DNA from: Halobacteriales archaeon
GTDB lineage: Archaea > Halobacteriota > Halobacteria > Halobacteriales > Hikarchaeaceae
Direction of reading: 5' to 3'
NCBI GenBank assembly: GCA_029941175.1
Contig: JAPYRM010000004.1
Location: 1 to 17,485 of the forward strand
Length of the DNA stretch: 17,485 nucleotides
The position numbers and the translations under genes were made by a program. The notes beneath the pieces were generated by a model. The model did not search any database and was not told the DNA's origin. It worked only from the letters and a program-made list of their open reading frames with translations. Shown piece after piece: positions 1 through 8,843 of the stretch; the stretch's first letter is position 1; each line of letters starts with the position of its first letter.

Positions 1-458
1 CCATAAGCTGCCAAAGACGCACTAGTATTCCCCGTTGAAGCACAAGCCAACCTTTTCACACCCAATTCTTGAACTACCCTGACCCCCACCGTCATTCCCC
101 TATCTTTGAAACTCCCTGTTGGATTCATTCCCTCATGTTTAACCATCAAAGCTTCTATGCCGACATCAGATTCTATTCTTGGCACTGTATATAGTGGGGT
201 ATTTCCTTCTTTTATGCTAACTCCCATCTCAAATGGTAATGAAGCCCTATACCGCCAAACACCGCTCCCCGAAAAATCTTCAAATGTCGGAAGATTTTCA
301 TATTTTACTTCCAATAACCCTCTGCACTTTTGGCACCTATATATCACAAAATCGAACGGGGGATATGTTTTTCCACATTCAATACAAACTAACCAAACAT
401 CTCCTTTAATGGAACTAGGTTTGCCTTGCCCAACACCTTCAATTGTTAGGTCTGTCAT
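1..458 (-). CDS. thrC: Threonine synthase, N-terminal part (cut by window edge)
   Basis: This is the first 152 residues of a PLP-dependent threonine synthase, which converts O-phosphohomoserine to threonine in the last step of threonine biosynthesis. Reading the minus strand from the ATG at 458 gives an open frame to the window edge. Residues 25-28 (CIEC) and 42-45 (CQKC) form a zinc-ribbon-like N-terminal segment common in archaeal and related threonine synthases. Residues 112-121 (NPTGSFKDRG) are the cofactor-lysine motif, with K118 the expected PLP Schiff-base lysine. Residues 138-148 (ACASTGNTSAS) match the phosphate-binding loop region. A GTG lies one codon upstream in frame, preceded by a TGA, so the start is fixed to within one codon. 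The gene diverges from uvrC across a 119-bp intergenic region. The C-terminal two thirds lie outside the window. The family call is firm. Confidence 0.93.
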   Translation of the reverse strand, partial: MTDLTIEGVGQGKPSSIKGDVWLVCIECGKTYPPFDFVIYRCQKCRGLLEVKYENLPTFEDFSGSGVWRYRASLPFEMGVSIKEGNTPLYTVPRIESDVGIEALMVKHEGMNPTGSFKDRGMTVGVRVVQELGVKRLACASTGNTSASLAAY

Positions 459-521
459 CACTAATTCTCAAATGGTGCCTGTGGCCAAAAAAGAATCGGT
501 CTATGCGACCTAACAACCTAT

Positions 522-536
522 CCCCTCCCTCCCTCC
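522..536 (-). other. G-rich tract in the thrC/uvrC divergent intergenic region
   Basis: The plus strand shows runs of four, three, three and two C separated by single T residues. The minus strand therefore has four short G tracts with one-base loops, a weak two- or three-quartet G-quadruplex candidate. It lies in the uvrC leader and 64 bp upstream of thrC. It could equally be a simple polypurine/polypyrimidine run with no role. Confidence 0.35.
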
Positions 537-577
537 ATCAAGATAGTTTCAAAAACCTCGGAAACATATCTCTGCCA

Positions 578-2305
578 ATGGATAGGAACGACATCCTTTC
601 TTGGACATCCGATTTCCCCGCAAAACCAGGCGTATATTTATTTTACTCTCAAGATTTTCCAATCTATATTGGGAAAGCAGTCAATCTCCGTTCGCGCATC
701 CGCTCTTATACAGACCCTAGGTCCCCTCGAACCCAACAAATGGTGCAAAAAGCAGATAGGATAGATATCTCTATAACCAACACCGAAACTCAAGCATTAC
801 TACTAGAGGCAAACCTCATCAAACGCCATGCGCCCAAATACAATGTCCGTTTACGAGATGACAAATCTTATCCACTCATCCAGATATCAAACCATTCTTT
901 CCCTCGTATAGAAGTAACCCGGAATCCCGACACAAAGGCAAAAGTATACGGCCCCTTCACCGACAGAAAAAAAGTGGATGAAACCGTCAAAGCGATACGA
1001 GAAACTTTCGGAATTAGAGGTTGTTCTGACCACAAATTTTCAGGTCGATCCCGCCCATGTTTGGACTATGATCTTGGTTTGTGCACCGCCCCGTGTGTTG
1101 ACTATATAACTCAAGATCAGTACATAGAGGATGTTTCATCCATGGAAGCATTCTTCCGTGGAGCAACCGGAAATTTACTTGAATCTCTATTAGAAAAAAT
1201 GGATTCCGCTGCGGATAATCAACAATATGAACAAGCAGCCACCCTCCGCGACCGCATAGATGCAGTCCGAGGACTTCACGGAGGTGGAGACGCAGTCCAA
1301 AAATATGGAGAATCAACAATAACGGATGTTCTTGCTGTTTCTATAGAAGGTACCCATTCTATCGTTTCTCGTTTTCACATTGAAAAAGGAATGCTACTCG
1401 ACCGTGAACAACATCTACTCGACACCCCCGATCATTCTACCCCCGAAACAGTTCTATCTGCTTTCATATCCCAATATTATGCAGATCGTATTTTGCCCAA
1501 TAATTTGGTCTTATCCGATCGCCCCCACGATCCTGAAATTTATGTTTGGCTAGACTCAGAACATGTCGAAATATCAACTCCAAATACCGGAAGAGAAGCT
1601 GTATTAGTTGAAATGGCACTCAAAAATGCTCGTCAAAATTTTGTCTCTACTGATGCCACTCTCGCACTTCAAAACTCTCTTTCCATCCCAAAAACAACCC
1701 GAATAGAGGCTTTCGATATAAGTCATTCTGCTGGAGAAGATGTAGTTGGAAGCAATGTGGTCTTCGTAGATGGCTATCCCGAAAAATCTTCTTACAGACG
1801 ATTGAAACTCAAAGAGACTAACGATGATTATTCTAATATGTACGATCTCCTATCTTGGAGGGCTAACCGTTCCATCTCTGGAACCGACTCACGCCCCGAT
1901 CCCCATTTAATCATAGTGGATGGTGGTTCAGGCCAACTAAACGCAGCTTTAAACGCCCTTTCTGATTCCAAATGGGATGTACCTGTTATTGCACTCAAAA
2001 AACCAAATGATACTATCATAACCCCCACTGGGAATCAAACTTGGCCGCCAAATGCTTCCCACCTGCACCTAATCCAACGCATTCGCGATGAAGCACACAG
2101 ATTCGCTCTCACTTATCACCGTCACTTACGCGACGACGTAACAACAACATTAGATTCTATATCTGGAATCGGACCAGAACTCAGAAAAAGACTTTTCCAA
2201 AATTTTGGATCTGTTGATGGAATACGCCGCGCCTCTATCGCCGAACTCTGTGGTATACAAGGTATTGGAAAACAAACAGCAACTAAACTCAAAAACCAAC
2301 TTTAA
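578..2305 (+). CDS. uvrC: UvrABC excinuclease subunit UvrC
   Basis: UvrC makes both incisions around a lesion after UvrA/UvrB have loaded in nucleotide excision repair. With the ATG at 578 it has 575 residues. The N-terminal GIY-YIG nuclease spans about residues 12-95: PGVY at 17-20, YIGKA at 30-34 and a likely catalytic glutamate at E78. C149, C161, C169 and C173 match the four cysteines reported to hold a [4Fe-4S] cluster in bacterial UvrC. A UVR (UvrB-contact) helix pair lies at about 200-232. The RNase H-like 5' nuclease carries D380 (FDISH), D448 (VDGG) and H507 (DEAHR). Tandem helix-hairpin-helix motifs end the protein (about 525-570). The frame is open upstream to 443, with other ATGs there (443 and 503), but family members begin a dozen or so residues before PGVY, which favours 578. 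It converges with uvrB across 6 bp; no uvrA is present here. Confidence 0.96.
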   Translation: MDRNDILSWTSDFPAKPGVYLFYSQDFPIYIGKAVNLRSRIRSYTDPRSPRTQQMVQKADRIDISITNTETQALLLEANLIKRHAPKYNVRLRDDKSYPLIQISNHSFPRIEVTRNPDTKAKVYGPFTDRKKVDETVKAIRETFGIRGCSDHKFSGRSRPCLDYDLGLCTAPCVDYITQDQYIEDVSSMEAFFRGATGNLLESLLEKMDSAADNQQYEQAATLRDRIDAVRGLHGGGDAVQKYGESTITDVLAVSIEGTHSIVSRFHIEKGMLLDREQHLLDTPDHSTPETVLSAFISQYYADRILPNNLVLSDRPHDPEIYVWLDSEHVEISTPNTGREAVLVEMALKNARQNFVSTDATLALQNSLSIPKTTRIEAFDISHSAGEDVVGSNVVFVDGYPEKSSYRRLKLKETNDDYSNMYDLLSWRANRSISGTDSRPDPHLIIVDGGSGQLNAALNALSDSKWDVPVIALKKPNDTIITPTGNQTWPPNASHLHLIQRIRDEAHRFALTYHRHLRDDVTTTLDSISGIGPELRKRLFQNFGSVDGIRRASIAELCGIQGIGKQTATKLKNQL

Positions 2306-2311
2306 CCACCT

Positions 2312-4318
2312 TTATTCTTCAGGGTCGATCCAATTATCTTCATTTTTAAATTTTTTCTGTAATTCTCCAATCCTATCTCTAATATCTGCCGCAAGTTCAA
2401 ACTCAAGATTTTCAGCAGCTTCTCTCATTTTTTCACTTAGAATTTCACATATTTCCAAAGCATCATCACGATTCTCTGGTTCCGCCCTTCCAATACCGCC
2501 CGTGTTTGTTCGCATACCCGGTAATCCCGAATCTCCAACTGGCTTTTCAATTGATCTAGGAATATGCCCATGTTCTTTGTTAAACATTTCTTGTCTAACC
2601 CGCCTCCGTTCAGTTTCAACCATTGCTGCTTCCATCGACCGAGTAATTCTATCTGCATACAAAACAACTTCTCCGTTTATATTCCGGGCCGCACGCCCGA
2701 TTATTTGAATCAGAGCCCGTGTAGACCGTAGAAATCCTTCTTGATCTGCATCAAGTACTGCCACCAATGAAACCTCTGGAAGGTCGAGACCTTCCCTCAA
2801 AAGATTAATCCCAACTAATATATCAAATTCCCCCAACCGTAAACCTCGAATCAATTCATGCCTCTCCAATGTCTTTGTCTCACTGTGCATATACTCTGCA
2901 TCAAAACCAGCTCCTACCAAATATTCTGTCAAATCTTCGGCCATTCGTTTCGTCAAAGTCGTCACCAAAACCCTTTCACCAAATTCGATTTTCAAACGAA
3001 TTCTCTCCATTAAATCATCTATTTGATTTTTAGCAGGCATGACTACTACTTTTGGATCAATCAGGTAAGTTGGCCTTACTATTTGCTCTACGACCTGATC
3101 TGAAACTTCTAATTCATAATCTCCCGGGGTGGCAGACAAATAGAGAGTTCGAGCATCTATTCTCTCAAATTCTTCAAACATAAGAGGGCGGTTATCATAA
3201 GCCGTTGGCAACCGAAATCCATTTTCTACTAGCGCCCCCTTCCGCGATTTATCCGATGCAAATTGCCCTCGAATTTGAGGTAACATTTGATGCGATTCAT
3301 CCACAACAATCAAGAATTCCTCCGGAAAATAATCAATCAAAGTGTATGGTGGATCTCCTGAAACCCGATTAGAAAGATGGACCGAATAGTTTTCTATCCC
3401 CGAAACATGCCCTGTTTCTCTCAGCATTTCAACATCGAATTTAGTTCTATCCTCTATCCTCTGTGCAGCAATCAAATCCCCCCTCCGTTCAAAATATTTT
3501 ATCTGTTCCTCCATAAGAGATTCAATTTCTAAAATAGCATTGTCCAGCCTTCCCATTGGAATAGAATAGTGCACAGCAGGGTGAATCAAAACCACAGGAT
3601 CTTCTCTTTTTAATTTTCCCTCAAGTGGATCAAACCTAGTTATTCTATCGATCCGATCACCCCAAAATTCAATTCTTATTGAATACCTCCCATAAATAGG
3701 ATATATCTCGACCGTATCTCCTCGGACTCTGAATTTACCATGTGAGAAGTCAATATCATTCCGGCGATAATTTAAATTGACTAGATCTCGAACCACTTCA
3801 TCTCTATCTATAATCTGACCTTTTGATAATCTAATCGCCATATCTTCATAATCTTCAGGATCCCCCAGGCCATATATGGCAGAAACAGAAGCTACTACAA
3901 TAACGTCCTTTCTGGTCAAAAGAGAATGCGTCGCAGAATGACGGAGGCGTTCTATTTGCTCATTTATTGACGCGTCTTTTGCAATGTATGTTCCCGTTTG
4001 TTCTATGTATGCTTCTGGTTGATAATAGTCATAATGGGAAACAAAATATTCCACCGCATTATCTGGAAACAATGTTCTAAATTCTTCATATAGTTGTGCA
4101 GCAAGTGTTTTGTTATGGGTAATAACTAGTGTTGGAATTCCCAATCTCTCAATTACCCATGAAACTGTATTTGTTTTCCCCGATCCTGTGACCCCTAGTA
4201 GTATCTGACGTTTTCCTCCTGTTTTGAAACCCGATACAATCTTCTCAATAGCATCCGGCTGATCTCCTGCCGGATCAAAACCAGCTTCTACACGAAATTC
4301 ATTCCCATCCAACCCCAT
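2312..4318 (-). CDS. uvrB: UvrABC excinuclease subunit UvrB
   Basis: UvrB is the helicase-fold damage-verification subunit of bacterial-type nucleotide excision repair. UvrA loads it, and it recruits UvrC through a C-terminal UVR domain. The 668-residue length is normal. The Walker A motif GVTGSGKT lies at 42-49, after the FDPAGDQP segment at 14-21. The lesion-probing beta-hairpin region ([18 protein letters not shown]) follows about 50 residues later. The VDESH Walker B box and the helicase motif containing IGRAARN are present. A UVR helix pair ([13 protein letters not shown]) lies near the C terminus. The ATG at 4318 gives a typical N terminus. A 65-residue protein gene lies 63 bp upstream on the same strand and is probably co-transcribed. 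The gene converges with uvrC, so the two partners are adjacent but not in one operon. In archaea this pathway is regarded as acquired from bacteria. Confidence 0.97.
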   Translation of the reverse strand: MGLDGNEFRVEAGFDPAGDQPDAIEKIVSGFKTGGKRQILLGVTGSGKTNTVSWVIERLGIPTLVITHNKTLAAQLYEEFRTLFPDNAVEYFVSHYDYYQPEAYIEQTGTYIAKDASINEQIERLRHSATHSLLTRKDVIVVASVSAIYGLGDPEDYEDMAIRLSKGQIIDRDEVVRDLVNLNYRRNDIDFSHGKFRVRGDTVEIYPIYGRYSIRIEFWGDRIDRITRFDPLEGKLKREDPVVLIHPAVHYSIPMGRLDNAILEIESLMEEQIKYFERRGDLIAAQRIEDRTKFDVEMLRETGHVSGIENYSVHLSNRVSGDPPYTLIDYFPEEFLIVVDESHQMLPQIRGQFASDKSRKGALVENGFRLPTAYDNRPLMFEEFERIDARTLYLSATPGDYELEVSDQVVEQIVRPTYLIDPKVVVMPAKNQIDDLMERIRLKIEFGERVLVTTLTKRMAEDLTEYLVGAGFDAEYMHSETKTLERHELIRGLRLGEFDILVGINLLREGLDLPEVSLVAVLDADQEGFLRSTRALIQIIGRAARNINGEVVLYADRITRSMEAAMVETERRRVRQEMFNKEHGHIPRSIEKPVGDSGLPGMRTNTGGIGRAEPENRDDALEICEILSEKMREAAENLEFELAADIRDRIGELQKKFKNEDNWIDPEE

Positions 4319-4381
4319 TATCTCTTGCTAGCAACCGTAACTATTTCAGACAAACGTTCTTCTACTTAATCAGTCATTTCT

Positions 4382-4579
4382 TCAAACCCATTCTTGTAAT
4401 ATGATGGAATCAAACATAGAAGCACATATCCAAGCTCCATCTTCTGTAATATCCGCTATTATGAGATTTGGAGTCTCTCCATCTGTATCAATAGAAGCCA
4501 TAACCTCGTGACTATCCCTACTTCTTGGTACTCTTGTCAAGTCACTTACCATATCGTGCGAATTGCTGTCATTTAACAT
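4382..4579 (-). CDS. Small uncharacterised protein upstream of uvrB
   Basis: This gene encodes 65 residues from the ATG at 4579. The frame extends 8 codons further to a TTG at 4603. The ATG is preferred because a TATA-like box (GTTTAATT on the minus strand, 4602-4609) is centred about 27 bp upstream, the spacing for a leaderless transcript, and because the TTG would lie inside that box. The conserved-looking part is the C-terminal half: VMASIDTDG, then LIIADITEDGAWICAS, then a final LQEW. This pattern recalls short haloarchaeal proteins of unknown function (DUF7556-like, from memory). No membrane segment or cysteine cluster is seen. It ends 63 bp before uvrB on the same strand, so the two are probably co-transcribed, but no repair role can be assigned. 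The gene call is moderate to good; the function is unknown. Confidence 0.72.
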   Translation of the reverse strand: MLNDSNSHDMVSDLTRVPRSRDSHEVMASIDTDGETPNLIIADITEDGAWICASMFDSIILQEWV

Positions 4580-4601
4580 AAACCCGTCGAAATACTTCTC
4601 C

Positions 4602-4609
4602 AATTAAAC
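4602..4609 (-). promoter_or_regulatory. TATA-like box for the 65-aa gene and uvrB
   Basis: GTTTAATT on the minus strand is centred about 27 bp before the ATG at 4579. This matches the TATA-to-start distance seen at mdh, so transcription would begin at or next to the start codon. Confidence 0.45.
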
Positions 4610-4644
4610 ATAAAGGATCCTTTATTTTAATTCAGACAGTCGGT

Positions 4645-4657
4645 CGAAATCCTTTTC
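4645..4657 (+). promoter_or_regulatory. Possible BRE/TATA promoter of glyS
   Basis: CGAAA followed by a T-rich stretch (TCCTTTTC) resembles an archaeal BRE plus a weak TATA box. It lies about 47 bp before the glyS ATG and would give a leader of about 20 bases. The TATA match is poor, so this is tentative. Confidence 0.3.
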
Positions 4658-4699
4658 ATCACCCACCTTTCACAAGCTAAAAGATAGTAATTAAAACCC

Positions 4700-6433
4700 A
4701 TGACCAACGTAGACGATTTAAACGAACTAGCCAAACGTAGGGGTTTCTTTTTCTCCGCAAACGATTCTTACGGCGGACTAGCAGGATTCTATGTGTATGG
4801 CCCTATGGGGGCCGCATTAAAAAGCAACATAGAAAATTCCTGGAGGGCAAAATTTGTAATCGGCGAAGGCCATTTTGAAATTTCAACTCCCACAATCTCT
4901 CCCTCTCCGGTATTCAAAGCGTCAGGCCATCTAGATGGATTCGACGATCTTCTAATAACCTGTTCAACATGCGAAACCTCCTATCGAGCCGATCATTTGC
5001 TCGAAAGTCAACACACGCTTTCTCAATCTTCAGACGTTTCTGTCCAAGAATTCAAAAAATTCCTTTCTATGTATTCTCTCACTTGTCCCTCCTGCAAAAA
5101 TACATTAGACGATTCAACTTTACAGGAATTCAATCTAATGTTCGCCACGAAAGTTGGTCCAGGTTCTCAAACCCCCGGATATCTCCGCCCCGAGACTGCA
5201 CAAGGAATCTTTGTTGAATTTCCAAGATTATCCTCTTATGCACGTGGAAAATTACCGTTTGGTGTCGCCCAAATAGGAACTTCTTACCGAAATGAAATTA
5301 GTCCCAGGAAGGGTCTCACTCGGTTAAGAGAATTCACACAAGCGGAATTAGAATTATTCATTCACCCTACAGACATTGGGCCAACAATTGCCCCAACAAC
5401 TACTAAACTCCCTCTCTATTCTGTTTCTCAACAAAAATCAAATGGGACTCTAGAATCCGTAACAGCTAGGGAAGCACTAGATCAAAACATAATTTCGAAT
5501 CGATGGCTAGCATATTATTTGGAACTATCCACCGACTGGTATAATTCCATTGGCATCGACCTCAACCGTTTCCGATACCGTCAGCACATGCCTAATGAAT
5601 TAGCACACTATGCTTCCGATTGTTGGGACGCTGAAGTAGAAATCGATGGAGATTGGATCGAAATAACTGGCTTCGCCCATCGTGGAAATTATGATCTTTC
5701 TAAACACAACACCCATTCTTCGGATGACTTTACAATGTTTATTCCCTTCGACGAACCTCAGAAAAAAATACAAACTAACCTAAACCCTGATATGGATTAC
5801 TTCGGACCAACTTTCGGAAAATTAGCCCCCGAAATTCTATCCAGAATAGATGAAATGGCAACGTCCAACTCCAATATTTTTGATTCCTCTGAAATAAATG
5901 TAGATATAAACGGAACTATACATTCAATTCTCTCAAAGCATCTCCACCCTACCACTGAGGAAACCACCATAAACGGCGAACATATACTACCTCATGTGAT
6001 TGAACCTTCCTTTGGCATCGATAGAATTATTTACTCCATACTCGCCCATTCTTTCCATGAAGATACCATCGACGGTGAAACACGATTTCTACTTTCTCTT
6101 CCTCCTTCTATTGCCCCAACATTTGTAGGTATATTCCCTCTACTAACTCGAGATAACCTAGATATGATTGCACAAGATATGGCTTCAAATCTCCGCACAA
6201 GTGGTTTCTCTGTTACTCACGACGAATCTGGTAGTATTGGGAAACGTTATCGCCGCCAAGATGAAGTCGGAACTCCTTTTTGCGTTACTATTGATCACCA
6301 ATACTTTGAAGACCACACAGTGACCCTCCGAGAGCGAAATTCCGCAACCCAAATAAGGGTAGAAGCTAACTCTATCCCTACTATATTGGAAAGCCTTCGG
6401 AATGGATCATCCACCTTTTCCGATCTTGGATAG
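4700..6433 (+). CDS. glyS: Glycyl-tRNA synthetase (class II, alpha2 type)
   Basis: This enzyme charges tRNA-Gly with glycine in the cytoplasm. The 577-residue protein begins with the catalytic-domain start typical of the archaeal/eukaryotic alpha2 enzyme (AKRRGFFF at 11-18, GFYVYGP at 29-35). Cysteines C88, C91, C129 and C132 form a zinc-binding insert. RPETAQGIF (163-171) and the class II motif 2 region, YRNEISPR followed by GLTRLREFTQAE (196-215), hold the ATP and glycine contacts. Motif 3 is in the segment around SFGIDRII. The C-terminal anticodon-binding domain starts near PSIAPTFVGIFPL and includes GKRYRRQDEVGTPF. Between the catalytic motifs is GFAHRGNYDL; the family often has GxADRxxYDL here, so the H in place of D is a variant to note. 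hef follows 53 bp downstream on the same strand and may share a transcript. Confidence 0.96.
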   Translation: MTNVDDLNELAKRRGFFFSANDSYGGLAGFYVYGPMGAALKSNIENSWRAKFVIGEGHFEISTPTISPSPVFKASGHLDGFDDLLITCSTCETSYRADHLLESQHTLSQSSDVSVQEFKKFLSMYSLTCPSCKNTLDDSTLQEFNLMFATKVGPGSQTPGYLRPETAQGIFVEFPRLSSYARGKLPFGVAQIGTSYRNEISPRKGLTRLREFTQAELELFIHPTDIGPTIAPTTTKLPLYSVSQQKSNGTLESVTAREALDQNIISNRWLAYYLELSTDWYNSIGIDLNRFRYRQHMPNELAHYASDCWDAEVEIDGDWIEITGFAHRGNYDLSKHNTHSSDDFTMFIPFDEPQKKIQTNLNPDMDYFGPTFGKLAPEILSRIDEMATSNSNIFDSSEINVDINGTIHSILSKHLHPTTEETTINGEHILPHVIEPSFGIDRIIYSILAHSFHEDTIDGETRFLLSLPPSIAPTFVGIFPLLTRDNLDMIAQDMASNLRTSGFSVTHDESGSIGKRYRRQDEVGTPFCVTIDHQYFEDHTVTLRERNSATQIRVEANSIPTILESLRNGSSTFSDLG

Positions 6434-6486
6434 TCCTAGACGAATACCTTAACACCATAGGTTTCGAATTTACAGATTGAATTGGG

Positions 6487-8763
6487 ATGCAAGAAAAAAA
6501 TTCAGTTAATGTTCAGCACCCGCTCATACGTCCTGGAACCCTTGAGTCGCGATCATACCAATTAAAACTAGCCGAAAAATCACTTTCTGAAAACACTCTA
6601 GTTTGCTTACCAACTGGCCTCGGAAAAACTGCAATTAGTCTATTAGTAACTGTCTACCGACTGAACCAGTTTGGAGGCAAATCATTGCTTCTTGCTCCCA
6701 CCAAACCACTCGTACATCAACACGCAACCGATTACCGAAACTGGCTAAACATATCTGCATCCGATATTGTATCTTTCACCGGAGAAATTCCTCCAAAGCA
6801 ACGTAGTGAAATGTGGGATAGGGCCACCATCGTCGTATCAACACCCCAGGTCATCCAAAATGATCTAATTGGTGGGAGAATTTCACTCAAAGATGTAGTC
6901 CATTGCACCTTTGACGAATGCCATCGGGCAACTGGAAACTATGCATACACTTACATCTCCGAACGATACGTTACTGATGCATTAAACCCTCTTTCAACTG
7001 GTTTATCTGCATCTCCCGGAAATGATATTGAATCCATTCTTGCAGTTTGCAACAACCTCTCTCTTTCCCAAACTGAAATACTCACAGAAGAGGATGCAGA
7101 AGTTGCTCCTTTTGCTGGAAAAACTAATATCGAATGGGTCCGGGTAAATCTATCCCCTGAGGCAATAGAAATTAGAAACTTACTCCGAAATCTAATGAAA
7201 AAACGCCTCTCTCGAATGAAATCTATCGGAATTTCTATCCCCTCCTCTAGCAGTCTATCCGAACGCGATCTTCAACAACTTAGATCTCAGATTCAATCTC
7301 AAATCGATGCAGGAAATGGGGATGGTTATGAAGCCCTTTCCCTACACGCAGAACTAAGGAAAATAAAAGTTGGCATCAACTACGTAGAAACCCAAAGTGT
7401 AGATGCATTAAATCAGTACCTTGAACGTCAAAAGAATGCATCTCGAACCTCTGGAGCTTCAAAAGCAGCTCAGAGATTTATATCCGACCCATTAACTCAG
7501 CAAGCAAAACATCTTGCAAAAAAACATCAAGGACTCCCCCCGAAATTTGAAACCGTTCGTGTTCTAATTGCGGAGGAACTTGGGATTGCTGGCGGCGTAC
7601 GAGTCATTGTTTTCACCGAATCACGAGATACTGCAGATTCTCTCACTGAATTTTTATCCCCCATTTTTCCAACAGAACGATTTGTTGGACAAACCACTAG
7701 GGATGGGTCCTCTGGAATGACTCAAAAACAGCAACATGAAACAATCTCTAAATTTAAAAATGGGGATTTCAACGTTTTAGTTTCAACTTCTGTCGCCGAA
7801 GAAGGTCTAGATATTCCTGACGTAGATCTAGTTATTTTCTTTGAACCTGTCCCAACAGCTATTCGGACCATACAACGTAGAGGAAGAACTGGGCGGGGGA
7901 CTCAAGGAAAGGTAGCTGTTATCATCGCGAATGACACTCGCGATGAAACCTACTTCTGGATCTCTCGAAAAAGAGAACAACAAATGCACAACGAACTAAG
8001 ATCTTTAAGATCTTCTATTGCAAAATTAAACACTAACCCGTCCCCTACAAATCCTCCCTCCCCTGCTCAACCCACACTCACAGATTTTACTACTGTTGAC
8101 TCCTCACCAAAAATTGAAATCGTCATCGATCAAAGGGAGCTAAATTCTTCAATAACCAAGCAACTATCTTCCAAAGAAAATATACAGATCAAACTAGAAA
8201 CACTCGCCGTGGGGGATTATATCCTCTCTGACCGCGTCGCAGTCGAGCGAAAAACGATAGATGATTTCTTAGATACACTTGTTGGAAGCGACCGATCTTT
8301 ATTTGATCAAGTGAAAAACTTATCTCAAAATTACTCCCGCCCACTTGTTATTATAGAAGGAGAGGGATCTCTATACTCTAGGCGAAATATACACCCTAAC
8401 GCGATCAGAGGGGCCATGGCATCGCTCGCAATAAATTTTGGCGCTAGTGTATTGAGGACCTCTGATGAAAACGACACTGCACAGATGCTTGAAATAATCG
8501 CACGCAGAGAACAAATTTCTACAGGAAGATCTATACAAGTTCATGGATCAAAATCACAAAAAACCCTCTCCGAACAACAAGAATATGTAGTTTCTTCAAT
8601 GGCAGAAATAGGCCCCATAACCGCTCAACTCTTGTTAGAACACTTTGATACTGTCGAAGCTATCATGTCAGCTAGCGAAAATCAACTTCAACAAGTAAAA
8701 GGGGTTGGAAAAATAACGGCAGAGCGTATTAAGAAAATCACTTCCTCACCCTATTCTTCGTGA
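6487..8763 (+). CDS. hef: Hef: helicase fused to XPF-family nuclease
   Basis: Hef acts on stalled replication forks and branched DNA and is the archaeal relative of FANCM/XPF. The 758 residues show the complete two-part design. The superfamily 2 helicase has PTGLGKT at 42-48, a DECH box at 143-146, a helical thumb-like insert (about 225-320) typical of FANCM/Hef, and motif VI QRRGRTGR at 463-470. A proline-rich low-complexity linker (about 515-540) leads to an ERCC4 nuclease domain with IDQRE at 547-551, GDY at 576-578 and the catalytic ERK-x3-D motif at 587-593. A tandem helix-hairpin-helix dimerisation/DNA-binding domain follows (about 695-752, with MAEIGP and VKGVGKITAE). The linker holds QPTLTDF at 528-534, a good match to the PCNA-binding PIP box. 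The start ATG at 6487 gives an N terminus of normal length. In haloarchaea Hef is known to matter for fork restart, especially when Holliday-junction resolvase is missing. Confidence 0.96.
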   Translation: MQEKNSVNVQHPLIRPGTLESRSYQLKLAEKSLSENTLVCLPTGLGKTAISLLVTVYRLNQFGGKSLLLAPTKPLVHQHATDYRNWLNISASDIVSFTGEIPPKQRSEMWDRATIVVSTPQVIQNDLIGGRISLKDVVHCTFDECHRATGNYAYTYISERYVTDALNPLSTGLSASPGNDIESILAVCNNLSLSQTEILTEEDAEVAPFAGKTNIEWVRVNLSPEAIEIRNLLRNLMKKRLSRMKSIGISIPSSSSLSERDLQQLRSQIQSQIDAGNGDGYEALSLHAELRKIKVGINYVETQSVDALNQYLERQKNASRTSGASKAAQRFISDPLTQQAKHLAKKHQGLPPKFETVRVLIAEELGIAGGVRVIVFTESRDTADSLTEFLSPIFPTERFVGQTTRDGSSGMTQKQQHETISKFKNGDFNVLVSTSVAEEGLDIPDVDLVIFFEPVPTAIRTIQRRGRTGRGTQGKVAVIIANDTRDETYFWISRKREQQMHNELRSLRSSIAKLNTNPSPTNPPSPAQPTLTDFTTVDSSPKIEIVIDQRELNSSITKQLSSKENIQIKLETLAVGDYILSDRVAVERKTIDDFLDTLVGSDRSLFDQVKNLSQNYSRPLVIIEGEGSLYSRRNIHPNAIRGAMASLAINFGASVLRTSDENDTAQMLEIIARREQISTGRSIQVHGSKSQKTLSEQQEYVVSSMAEIGPITAQLLLEHFDTVEAIMSASENQLQQVKGVGKITAERIKKITSSPYSS

Positions 8764-8772
8764 CGCATCTGT

Positions 8773-8781
8773 TATTTAAAA
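8773..8781 (+). promoter_or_regulatory. TATA box upstream of the four-helix membrane protein
   Basis: TATTTAAAA is one of the best TATA matches in the window. Its centre lies 28 bp before an ATG at 8805, which opens only a 12-codon ORF, and about 60 bp before the membrane-protein ATG at 8837. It lies just after the hef stop, so the membrane protein probably has its own promoter. Confidence 0.55.
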
Positions 8782-8804
8782 GAGTTTTATTGAGAACCAT
8801 CGCC

Positions 8805-8843
8805 ATGTCTATGTCCAATCAAATCCACTACGTTTCATGGTAA
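8805..8843 (+). CDS. Possible 12-codon upstream ORF (leader peptide)
   Basis: An ATG at the predicted transcription start opens MSMSNQIHYVSW and stops at a TAA (8841-8843). That stop overlaps the first two codons of the membrane-protein gene in another frame. The arrangement would suit translational coupling or attenuation. It may also be chance, or the trace of a frameshift that removed the true N terminus of the downstream gene. Confidence 0.3.
   Translation: MSMSNQIHYVSW

Noticed and set aside
106..513. A 135-codon open frame on the plus strand
   Set aside because: It lies antisense to threonine synthase, whose minus-strand translation shows clear family motifs including the PLP-lysine segment.
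443..577. Upstream extension of uvrC (ATG at 443 or 503)
   Set aside because: It adds a low-complexity N terminus not seen in UvrC, and the 443 start would overlap the divergent thrC start. The ATG at 578 gives the usual distance to the GIY-YIG domain.
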